NCBI GenBank assembly: GCA_947683625.1
Contig: CANTUR010001093.1
Coordinates: forward strand, 18,501-82,500
Length of the DNA: 64,000 nucleotides
Direction: 5' to 3'
DNA from: Mallotus nudiflorus
Taxonomy: Eukaryota > Streptophyta > Magnoliopsida > Malpighiales > Euphorbiaceae
Below are positions 11,274 to 20,907 of the stretch, piece after piece (position 1 is the stretch's first letter; each line of letters starts with the position of its first letter). The notes under the pieces were generated by a model. The model ran no database searches, was not told the DNA's origin, and saw only the letters and a program-made list of their open reading frames with translations. The translations under genes were made by a program, and so were the position numbers.

Positions 11274-13119
11274 TGGCCCTAAAGGAAGAAGTTAGTTTTG
11301 ACCTTTTTGTCTCTAATGTAAATAGTGAATTACTGGGGTGGTATCGGTGGCGGTTCTGTATCCCCGCTGATTACGCCCTTCACACCGTAGATAGGAGGTT
11401 TAAGGCCTATACCCCCTTGTTAGGGCTAAGTAAATTAGTAGTGTATTTTGACCAGTTAAAGGGGGGGTTTGAAATTTCCTCTAGATCCATTCATAAAAGA
11501 ATTTTTGAATAGAAATAACATAGCGCCCGGTCAAGTTCACCCGAATAGTTATAGGATACTAATCGGGTTCATCCAATTGATGTATGAAGAGGGGAGGGAA
11601 CCTGATTTAGATGTCTTCCGATATCTGTACAGGCTGACTAGAAAGAAGGGGGAGCTAATGTTCTCCTTGTCGGCCGTACCCAATCATACCCTTTTTGTAA
11701 AGCTTCCAGATCTCCATAAGAAGTGGAGACACCATTTTTTTTATTGTGGAGCATCAGTCAGACTTCTTGGATGTCCAGAGGATGTGGTTGGACAAGTGTT
11801 ATAAGGTGACCCGTCTTGCAAAACTTTTCGACCATGATATGAAGTTGGTTTTGCAGCTACATCTCTATGGGCTCGTCAAAGCCGATCAATGGAGGATGCA
11901 TCTTAGAGGTACTTATGGAGAATTTTTCCGAGTCGCGATCACTCCCCTGGTACGTTTGTTTTACTTTGAGCTATTTTTTTGAATTGCTTTATTTTTTTGA
12001 CTGTAGATGGCTGACTTTTTTGATTTTATGGGGGGATTTCCTTAGCTGATGAGCCGGCTGTTGCGAAGGAAGTGTGGGCCTCTCCTTCCCCTAAACCTGA
12101 AGTTCCTGCAGCCCCTGAAGCGATTCCTGCTAAACCCAAGGGCAAAGCATCGATGGAAAGTGAACAGTCGGAGCGGGTTGGCCAAATAAAAAGGCGGTTG
12201 ATTGATCCAGGGTCTTATGCGGAGGGGCTAGATGAAGAGATTTATGTTCAACGCCTATGATTATTTGGGTGCCCGGATATGAGGGGCTAGATATTGAAGC
12301 GGATGAAGCTCCCGAGTATCTCCAACAGCCAAGTGCGGGATCAGTACATGGAATTGCTAAGGCTGCCCAGTGATATGCAATGTTGGTCCGATGAGGGCCC
12401 GAATGGGTTGTTGGACTCCATGATTGGCCAGTCACTAGAGGTAACCTATCTTCTACCACTAATGTAGTTATCGTACGTGTTTCTTATTAAAGCTAACTAT
12501 TGGTTTTTTGGCAGATGACTCAGGCCTTGCTGTTGGCGAAGGATCAGTACTTCTACTTGAAGAGCCAATACAACTTAAAGGAAATGGAGGTGGGGACTTT
12601 AGCCATCAATTTTAAGAAGAAGCTGGATGGTGCGAAGGTAGCCCTGGAGCACTACCAGACAAGATATGTTGAGGCCAAGTCTAATGCTGAGGCGAATCAG
12701 AAGAAAGTTTCTAAGTTGGAATATAGCCAAGCCTAGTTGATGAGGAGGATCAAGGAGCAAGATCTTCAAATCGCTGAGCTCCAGGGGAGGCTGGCGGAGC
12801 TTGAGAAATCCTGGGGAAATGATAAGAAGGCATACCAAGGCATGGTAGAAGGGTTTCTCAAAGCTTACTAGGCTGAGTGTAAGAGGATCCTGCTCTCTCA
12901 AGACTCGGGACTTGATCTGGGGGTGCTAGATCGAATAACTCCAGTAGACTTTTTGAAACTTCCTGTAGAGGAGGATGCCCATCAAAAGGCCAATTCTGTT
13001 CCTGTGAGGGAGTCCCAGAGGCTACTGTTGCTACTGGGTCCTTAGTGCATCCAGAGACTATTGAGGTTTCCCCCTCTGTTTCCGGGCTTGGGGGTCCAGG
13101 TGTACATATGGTGGAGTAG
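11274..13119 (+). pseudogene. Antisense additional ORF (aORF) of Tat-1, Transposase_28-like
   Basis: Plus-strand gene inside a minus-strand retrotransposon. The start at 11274 gives MALKEEVSFDLFVSNV. A frameshift in a run of seven G (about 11461-11467) moves the frame to LKFPLDPFIKEFLNR...APGQVHPNSYRILIGF, which resembles the plant Transposase_28 domain (putative gypsy-type transposon protein). A further frame change follows near 11742. Likely introns are at about 11950-12006 and 12441-12514 (GT...AG), the second joining QSLE to MTQALLLAKDQYF. The C-terminal part is a Lys/Glu/Gln-rich coiled coil, and the last frame ends at 13119. Tat-2 carries the same gene. The function in these elements is unknown. 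Confidence 0.8.
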
Positions 13120-13229
13120 ATATGTATAGGATCCTTTTCTTTTTTCTTCTTTTATTTTGTAACTGATCATATGTAAAGGCATTTTTATTAATGAAGAGAG
13201 ACTTTATTGAATCACATATTGAATACAGT

Positions 13230-14530
13230 TTTACTGATAGTATTTTCTGAGAGTCTGAGTTCTAAAATCGTGGTAGTTATTTGCCTCCTCCTTCTCTTAG
13301 TCTGTGTTCTCCCTTCATTGTGCTTGCTAAGATTTGGTATGGACCTTCCCAGTTTGGACCTAACTTGCCATTTCCTGAGGTGCCTTTGCCAATATCTGCT
13401 CTTCTAAGTACCCAGTCTCCCAACCTGAATTATTTTGTTCGATGCCGTTGACGGTGGTATCATGTTACTCTTTGCTTATATGCCTCAGCTATGGCTATAG
13501 CTTGTTCTCTCTATTCCTCTAGTAGGTCTAAGCATATCCAAGCATCAGCATTGTTGAAGGCATGATCGATATCCTGGCTTACCTGCTAACTTGGTGACCC
13601 AACTTCCACGGGAATTACCACATCCATGCCATAAGTCAGTCTGAATGGTGTCTCGCCAGTGGATGATCGAGGTGTGGTTCTGTAGACCCAGATTATATTG
13701 TTGAGTTCTTCGACCCAATTTTCCTTTTTCTCGTCAAGTCTCTTCTTCAATCCTTGCATGAGAATTCTGTTTGTGACTTTCGTTTATCCATTTGTCTATG
13801 GATGAGCTACTGAGATGAACGTAGCTTTATACCAAGGTCTGAGTAGAAACCTCTGAATTTATTATTATCGAACTATTTGTCATTGTCTATAATTAAAGTA
13901 TGGGGGATGCCAAACCTGCAAATGATCTCTTTCCAGAAGAAGTTTTGTATCTGAGCTTCTGTAATGGTTGGGATTGCTTCTACTTCTACCCATTTGGTGA
14001 AATGGTCAATGGCCATAATTAAAAACTTTTTCTATGAGGTAGAGGGAGGGAAATGACTAAGGATGTGCATCCCCCACATAGCGAATGGCCAAGGGTTGCC
14101 GATGGGATACAGGGGCTGAGAAGATTTGTGACTGAGTCAGGAATAATGCTGGCACTGGGGACATGCTTGCGTTAGCTACTGGGCATCTTTGGACATGGTG
14201 GGCCAGTAATACCCTTGGAGTAGTACCTTTCTAGTAAGCGAATAGTGGGATTCATGCGCTTCATAAATTCCTTCATGGATTTCTTGAAGTATGTAATTTC
14301 CTTCCTCTGGAGAAACGCACTTTGACTATAGGTGTGAGAGGGATTTTCAGTAGAGCTCCCCTTGATGGATGGAATATTAGGTTGCCTTAGTCCTGAGCTT
14401 CTGAGCCTTCAGCTTATCTTCTAGGAGTGTTTCGTGTTCTAGATATTATTGGATTATCGATCGCATCCATTTCGAGACTACCTGTGTCTCCAAAACTTTA
14501 GTGTCTTCTATATAGGGACTAGTTAGCTAC
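13230..14530 (-). pseudogene. Tat-1 integrase remnant
   Basis: Broken minus-strand frames between the second RNase H and the aORF. The C-terminal part (about 13230-13450) reads in pieces such as RADIGKGTSGNGKLGPNWEGPY, typical of the end of Tat integrases. The integrase lies tail to tail with the plus-strand aORF, about 110 bp apart. Homology with the better preserved zinc-finger part of Tat-2 (59020-59553) supports the assignment. No intact DDE core can be shown. Confidence 0.78.
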
Positions 14531-14540
14531 TAGATGAAAT

Positions 14541-14990
14541 TCATATCCTAGAATGCTTGATTGTTTTTAGCTGTGGATTTGGCAAGGTAGTCGGCCTCAC
14601 TATTTTCTTCCATCGACCTTCATCCTGTTCGATGTGTTGCAAAAGCCACTTGGCCTTGTCTACGTACTTGGCAATGTAGGTGTCTTTGACTTGAAATGCT
14701 CCACTGACTTGGTTGAGTACCAGTTGGGAGTCTGAGTATATGATGAGATGTTCAGCCTTGACTTCGGTGGCCAACTTCAAACCTGTAATGAGTGCTTCAT
14801 ACTTGGCTGCATTATTGGTGGTGTTATACTTGATACGGACTGCATACTGGATGTGAACCTTGTGTGGTCCTCTGAGGATTATTCTGGCATTGAAAACTTA
14901 AGCTGAGAAAGCTCTGTCAACATAGAGCTTCCACTCCGGTGCTTCAGTCAAGGCTATGTCTTTTAGAGCCATTTCTTACACAAAATCTGC
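14541..14990 (-). pseudogene. Tat-1 second (archaeal-type) RNase H domain
   Basis: The translation shows the nucleus MKLATEVKAEHLIIYSDSQLVLNQVSG followed by a helix KYVDKAKWLLQHIEQ. The YSDSQLV motif is the third catalytic part of an RVT_3/archaeal-like RNase H fold; the upstream parts lie in broken frames to about 14990. A second RNase H next to the normal one is diagnostic of Tat elements. Confidence 0.83.
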
Positions 14991-14999
14991 TAATGCCTG

Positions 15000-16200
15000 G
15001 GCTTTCATCTACTGCTGGGGCTCATAGTCAATATCGAATTCATTGAGTAAGATCGACCATTACACTAGCCTGCCTAAAGTCTCTAGTCTTTGTAAGATTT
15101 TTTACAGTGGCAGGCGAGATTGGACCACAATATGGTGAGCCTAGAAGTAATGTCGAAGCTTTCGAGAGGCATGGACCACAACCATGGCTAACTTTTCCAA
15201 CATGGGATACTGAATTTCAAGTCCTCGGAGCATCTTACTGACATAATAGACAAGGCTTTGTTGGTTTCCTTCTTCTCTTACTAGTATTGAAGCGATGCAT
15301 TCTTGGCCAATAGAAAGGTATAAATACAAGGTCTCATTTGGGACCTGCCGGCTGAGTAGGGGTGGTGAAGATAAGAATCTTTTAATGTCTTCGAATGTCA
15401 CCTGGCAATCAGCGAACCACTGAAACTTCTCAAAATTTTTAAGAGCTCGGAACAATGGTAGACACTGCCTAGCCATATAAGAAATGAAACGCCCTAATGC
15501 GGTGATTCTACCATTTAACTTTTGTACCTTATGGATGTTCTTTGGTGCCTTCATGTTGAGTATGGCTTCCATCTTTTCTGGATTGGCTTCAATGCCCCGG
15601 TGAGGTATCATGAACCCTAGGAACTTGCCTGCTTGGACTCCAAAGGACTTGATCCTGGAGTTACTCAATAATTAGAGAACTCGATCCACGTCTGTCGGGT
15701 GCTGCTTCGGATGTTTGCTTTTGATGATGATGTCATCCATGTATACTTCTACACTTATTCCAATATGGTCTTGGAGGACTTGGTTCATCATTCTTTGATA
15801 CGTGGTCCCAACATTTTTTAGTCCTAAGGGCATCACCTTGTAGCAGTATAACCCTTCAAGAGTGTTGAAGGACATTTTTCTCCTGATCCTCTTCGTTCAT
15901 CGAAATTTAGTGATAACCTTATGCCGTATCGATGAAACTGTATAATCTGTGACCGACGGTGGAATCGACGAGTTGATCAATCATGGGCAACGGGTAGCTA
16001 TCCTTAGGGCATGCTTGATTGAGGTCGATGTAGTCTATGCATATTATGTACTTCCCATTTGCTTTTCTGACAAGTACCACGTTGGCTACCCATTCCGGGT
16101 GAGTAACCTCTTTAATGAACCCAGCTGCTAACAGCTTCGTTGTTTCTTCAACAATGATCTTTTGTCTTTCATAGGCAAAGATTTTTTTTCTATGCTACTG
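15000..16200 (-). pseudogene. Tat-1 reverse transcriptase and RNase H
   Basis: RT is readable at 15672-15875 (EGLYCYKVMPLGLKN, then the catalytic box VEVYMDDIIIKSK) and upstream to about 16200 in shifted frames (YPLPMIDQLVDST). The part at 15141-15668 continues through the thumb (FLGFMIPHRGIEANPEKMEAI) into the start of RNase H (LYLYLSIGQECIASILV). A stop separates the two open pieces. The reaction is RNA- and DNA-templated DNA synthesis plus RNA removal. Confidence 0.9.
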
Positions 16201-16330
16201 GCTTAGCTCCTAGTTTGATGTTTAGGCAATGACAAGCAACCTATGGGTCCACGCTGATGATCTCGGATGCTTGTGAAATGAAATCCTCTGAGTGTCTGGT
16301 AAGGACTTCCCTTATTTTGTCTATGATGTT

Positions 16331-16890
16331 TTAGTTGAGTGCATTGCCAATTTTCACAGTCTTTTCTTTCATGATTTGTAATGTCTCTATGTCTTCCACT
16401 GGTTGTGGATTAGTGCCTTGCTTCTCGACTTCCCATGCCTCTAAAGGAAAAGCCTCCGCTTGAGGCTTCATAGCCATCTGATAACACTGTTTAGCCATGT
16501 GCTGATCTCCTCGAATAGTAAGGATCCCATTCTTGATTGGAATTTTCATGGTCAAGTGCCGGATGCTAGTGACTACATCTGTCTCATAAAGTGTCGGCCG
16601 TCCTATAATCCTATTATAGGCTAGTAGTATATCTATGATGTTGAATAGAGTCCGGATGACTTTTGTCTCCTCATCATCTTGGTTTCCAAATTCTAGGTTC
16701 AACTTGACAATCGCCATTGGTTGCATGGTTCCCCTATAAAAACTCATGATGGGATTCTGGATGGCTTTTAGGTTGGTGACGGAGCCACCCATTGCTTTGT
16801 ATGCATTTTAGGATAATACATTAATAGCACTCCCATTATCCACTAGTAGCCTTTTGACCTGATACTTATTTATGCACATAGTTGTCACTA
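16331..16890 (-). pseudogene. Tat-1 aspartic protease region
   Basis: The piece at 16331-16792 contains FNIIDILLAYNRIIGRPTLYE, the typical second half of Tat-type proteases. Upstream, beyond a stop, KRLLVDNGSAINVLS carries the active-site loop with DNG in place of DTG or DSG. It lies between gag and RT as expected. Stops and the altered loop argue against activity. Confidence 0.82.
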
Positions 16891-17129
16891 GAGCATCACA
16901 ATGGGGGGTGGTGTACATGCAAATCATCTTCCAAATTGAAAACAATGTCGCTTCTCCCAGGTATCGATTTTTCTCCTCTACTACGCTTTAATCTTTTTTT
17001 GGTGTTTTCTCCCCTTATGATCATGTTGATCATTCCAATTGGCTCCTTCTGGGTTTTCTTTGCTTTGGCTCTGTCCCGTTTCTGGCTTTCAGAGTTTTCA
17101 CTTCTCCTTGGTGCGTCTGTGAAATTATC

Positions 17130-18607
17130 AAGCTTTCCCCTCTACACCAGTCTTTCTATGGCATTCTTCAGCTCTTTGTAGTCCTCCGTGTCATGCCTAT
17201 ATTCACGGTGGTACTCACAGTACTAGCCTTTATCCTAGGTAAATCTCCGGCTTGGGCTGATTCTCTTGGCTGGGGTGATCCCCACTCCATTTTGCTTGAC
17301 CCACATGAGGATTTTGGATTGAGAGGTGTTTAAGGGTGTATATTTGTCTACTTCCCTATCAAATCTCTCTGCCAGATTTTTAAAATTCATTTTTAGGAAG
17401 CTTGCTTGTCTCTGTTTCGATCGTTCATCCTTGATCGATGGCCTATCTTCTTCTCGACGCATCCTTCTATCTTCGTTCATTTTTATCATTCAGACCGCCA
17501 TCGCCATTGCTTTTGCAAAGGTGCTCAGTTCTTTAGCCATTATTTTGTCTTTAAGCTTTTCGAGTCTAGTGCCATTTTTCAAAGCTTCTATGGCAACTTC
17601 ATCAACAAGATGCTTAATCTGCATGGCTATTTAATTGAAATGATCAAGGTAACTTCGTAAAGATTTGTCAACTTCTTGCCGGCACATCCGAAGATTGTTG
17701 ATGTTTTTTACTAGGGGAATATTAGTGATGAATCTAATACAAAATTGCTCTGCCATATCCTTAAAAGAAGTGACTAAATTTTCCAGGAGCCGATGAAACC
17801 ATTTTTTAGCAATCTTTATGAGCGTGCTTGGAAAGACTCTACACATAATTCCATCATTTACATTCTGGAGTAGTATCTTTGTTCGGAACGCTAATATATG
17901 ACTGATGGGGTCTCTCATCCCATCATATTGATCAAGCTGTGGGATTCTGAACTTACTAGGAATCTCTGTTTCAATTATTCTACTGACAAACGGAGTTTTA
18001 CTATCCATAACACATTCTTCTTCCTTTCTAGGTTTGGTCTGGGCTTTGCATATTACTTCTTTAACCTTCTGAGATAATTTTAAATCATTAAGGGCCAGAA
18101 TGGTTGAATTGTACTCCCTTTTTGGCACTTTACCCTTCCCCATGCTCATCCTTGGGGCCTGCTGGGGTGTTGTGTTGTCATCATTTTGAGCCAACTCAAA
18201 GTGCCCACTCTATATTATAGCATTTAGTTGTTGCATCAAAGCTATTTGTGCCTGAATATTTTTTATCATGGCTTCCCTACTAGTTTGATCAAGGCTAAGT
18301 GCATGGTTCACAATGTTTAAATTTAGAGTGGTTATTGCTGGTGTTTCTAGTAGACTTGGAAAAAGTATAAAAGGTATTGATCAATAGTTTTACAACGGAG
18401 CGTAATACGGGAGGTCTATGCCCAAGATGGGTATCTTGGAGTGTTGTCAGGAAGTGAAGGTATATGTCTAGATGAGGCTCCAGCATGCTGTAAGGTGGGT
18501 GGAAGTATTATTATTGGGAGAGGGTCTGAGAGGTCGGTTGAAAGGATAGGTACGGAAGGGTTGGTGTCGGCTCTAGGAGTCAGGGTTGGTGGTAGGCTAG
18601 AAGTCAT
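17130..18607 (-). pseudogene. Tat-1 gag
   Basis: The likely start is ATG 18607, about 50 nt after the PBS (MTSSLPPTLTPRADTNPS). The main capsid piece is 17631-18194, with FRIPQLDQYDGMRDPISHI, KKWFHRLLENLVTSFKDMAEQF and CRQEVDKSLRSYLDHFN. The piece at 17235-17489 continues with YTPLNTSQSKILMWVKQNG, and the end near 17200 has a Cys/His group CEYHREYRHDTEDY. Order and motifs match Tat-lineage gag, and the same words occur in Tat-2 (63384-64000). Several stops are present. Confidence 0.88.
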
Positions 18608-18658
18608 AGTGAAGATATCTTTAGCTTAGAAAGTAAATGAATGGCTTTTCCCAAGGAG

Positions 18659-18676
18659 TTCCCACAGACGACGCCA
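18659..18676 (-). other. Primer-binding site of Tat-1
   Basis: The minus strand reads TGGCGTCGTCTGTGGGAA two bases inside the LTR end TTATCA. This is one base off the common plant Ty3/gypsy PBS TGGCGCCGTCTGTGGGAA. Confidence 0.88.
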
Positions 18677-18678
18677 CT

Positions 18679-19067
18679 TGATAATTGGTTTTCGAAATTC
18701 TTGGGCTTAGTGTCCTACAATCCACGAACAGAAGGCAAGGTGAGAGGTGGGGAGAGTCCCCACGAACACTCTGATGCCTAAGTTAAAGAAGCAAGGAAAA
18801 TACAAGATAGCTAGAATATGTGAGAATAAGATGTCCCTTTGTAGGAGATGTAAGGCTCTATATATAGTAATACTCAAACTTGGAAGGAGTCAGATTCTGT
18901 GTGGGATAGTGAATCATAATCTTGGTAGGAGAGTGTTCCTTTTGTGCTTAGGACTCCATTTTGCGGTAGTCCCTATTCTGGACAAATCTGCCTTCTTGCT
19001 AATCCAAGTGTCCCTATTTAGGGGGTAAGGAGCCCCTAATTAGGTAGGAACATTCTGGATGGTATCA
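18679..19067 (-). repeat. 5' LTR of Tat-1
   Basis: A 389-bp LTR with ends TGATAATTGG...GGTATCA, followed at once by the target duplication CTTCC (19068-19072), which equals 9927-9931. It has a TATA-like TATATATAG segment near 18857 on the plus strand. Confidence 0.92.
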
Positions 19068-19150
19068 CTTCCATTTTCTTATCTTCGTAAATATCTTTGA
19101 ATGAGCTGCTCCCTTTTGAATTTTTGATATTATAATTAACTAATTTAGCT
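19068..19150 (-). pseudogene. Candidate host exon cut by Tat-1 (5' part)
   Basis: Minus-strand reading from about 19145 down to 19068 gives an open frame ending SSSFKDIYEDKK, then the codon that spans the insertion site. It joins in frame with 9931-9682 once Tat-1 and one duplication copy are removed. An AG that could serve as a splice acceptor precedes the frame (ATTAG near 19139). Its own upstream limit is a TGA at about 19155, so earlier exons would be needed for a start. Confidence 0.35.
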
Positions 19151-19920
19151 CATACCATATCATACCTATTTGGACAAGAAACAAAACATGCCTCATGACA
19201 TAATATAAGCAACTTTACTTTTTACTTTTGTTATGGATTTTGTTTTTGTTTTGGTTTTTTTAAATAAAAGTTTTCATAATTAAAAATTTGAATTTTATAA
19301 TTATTTTAGGCATTGAAATTTAAGTGGTATAATAATTCTGGTTTGATTTGTTTGTATTGATATGAGTCTGAGCTTTCTTTTTGAGAAATTTACAGAATTA
19401 TATACATTTTCTACCTTATTTACAGTTATTTATCCTAATTTTTGTATAAATTACATGAATACCCTTTTTAGTTTTCATACGTGCTTTATTTTTTATTTTA
19501 CTTTCAAGAGTGTACATTTTGCTTATATTATTAGGATGATATTATTTTGTTTATTTTATACAGGAAAATAAACTAAAATCTCAAATACTGTTTTGAATTT
19601 CATATATGAATAATAGTAAAAAAATATATGATTTTTAATTGTATCATATACAAATGATATCCAGAAAATATATTGTATTTATGAGTTTGAGACACCATTT
19701 TTAATTTTTAGATACTATTTTGAGTTTCGGATATTATTTTTAGTCTCCAATACTATTTTGAGTTTTAGATACTATTTTGAATTTTAGATACGAATAATAT
19801 TTAGAAAATATACTATTTTGAATGTATCATCTACAAATAATATTTGAAAAATATACTGTATTAATGAGTTTTAAGATACTATTTTTAATTTTTAGACATT
19901 ATTTTAAGTTTCAGATACTG
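19151..19920. other. AT-rich DNA without recognisable gene
   Basis: Long A/T tracts and scattered phrases of the kind TTTGAGTTTTAGATACTATTTTGA from 19680 on, a degenerate form of the 41-bp repeat that follows. 19247-19390 resembles 27282-27420, so part of it is dispersed repeat. Open frames here are short and biased by base composition. Confidence 0.6.
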
Positions 19921-20125
19921 TTTTGAGTTTTATATACTTATAATATTCAGATAATATATTGTTTTGAGTTTCAGATACTTATAATATTTAGATAATATAC
20001 AATTTTGAGTTTCAAAAACTTATAATATTAAGATAATATATTATTTTGAGTTTCAGATACTTATAATATTTAGATAATATACAGTTTTGAGTTTCAAATA
20101 CTTATAATATTCAAATAATATATTA
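19921..20125 (+). repeat. 41-bp minisatellite, five full copies
   Basis: Units starting TTTTGAGTTT begin at 19921, 19962, 20003, 20044 and 20085, with a sixth start at 20126, so the period is exactly 41 bases. Each unit carries ACTTATAATATT-AGATAATAT. Looser relatives occur at 19680-19920 and 20570-20690. Confidence 0.93.
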
Positions 20126-20907
20126 TTTTGTTTCTATCATATATGAATAATATTTAAATAATATATTATTTTTAATTATCATTCTTATTATTTCATAAGC
20201 TTATTGTGCAACAAAAATTTAACACAATTGGACAATATAGACCCAACTTTTGTTCATTTAACATAAAAATACTCTCTTTTTCTATTAATTTAGATATCTT
20301 TAACTTGTAAATCAAAGAACCCTTCTTTATTTGTTCCAAAAAAAAAAAAGACCACTAAGGATATACAAAATTCTCAAAGAAAGAAAATGTTCAATTAAAT
20401 TATCAACAAATAAAACAATACTAATTATCTTGACAATTCCATGAACATATATATAAATCACATATACAAGAATCACAAACAGAATTGATTCCAAATATGA
20501 AACAAAAAAATGGGAAAAAAAAAACAAAGAAAAAAAAAGGGTCAGAAAAATATTCAACATTCTAAATTTTCAATATATTTTGAGTTTTATATACTATTTT
20601 GAATTTCATATACTTATAATATTCATATAATATATTGTTTTGATTGTATCATACATGAATTATATTAAGAAAATATATTGTTTAAATATTGTATTCTTAC
20701 ATCTAACATAAAGTGTGCTTCTTTTGAGAAGTTGTTCCTTGTGTGGATACATTAGGTTATTTTAATCACTTTATGAATTTATTTTTCTTTCAAAGATAGA
20801 CATGTTTGGTTGGTTGATGACGAATCATCTTTGTTATAATTGTTGGGAAAGGAATTTTGTCAATAGATTTTTTTTCCAAGATTTTTTCATATGATACTCA
20901 ACACTAA
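20126..20907. other. AT-rich flank with degenerate repeat units
   Basis: No gene seen. Contains A- and T-runs and further degenerate copies of the neighbouring 41-bp motif near 20570-20690. Ends with the ACTAA copy that flanks the solo LTR. Confidence 0.55.

Larger units (their letters stand above)
9932..19067 (-). mobile_element. Ty3/gypsy Tat-lineage element (Tat-1) with antisense additional ORF
   Basis: Complete-span LTR element on minus: 5' LTR (18679-19067), PBS (18659-18676), gag, protease, RT, RNase H, a second RNase H-like domain, integrase, then an oppositely directed ORF (11274-13119), a 106-bp tandem repeat and a truncated 3' LTR (9932-10208). The target duplication CTTCC is seen at 9927-9931 and 19068-19072. 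The second RNase H, the PBS of the TGGCGTCGTCTGTGGGAA type and the extra ORF place it in the Tat clade, near Retand/Grande-like elements. All genes are broken. It is the same family as the element starting at 54742. Confidence 0.93.

Noticed and set aside
12130..12901. Minus-strand ORFs of about 100 codons opposite the aORF
   Set aside because: They are shadows of the plus-strand aORF, which is supported by similarity to the Tat-2 copy and by intron placement.
17326..17660. Two plus-strand ORFs opposite Tat-1 gag
   Set aside because: Antisense shadows of the minus-strand gag words.
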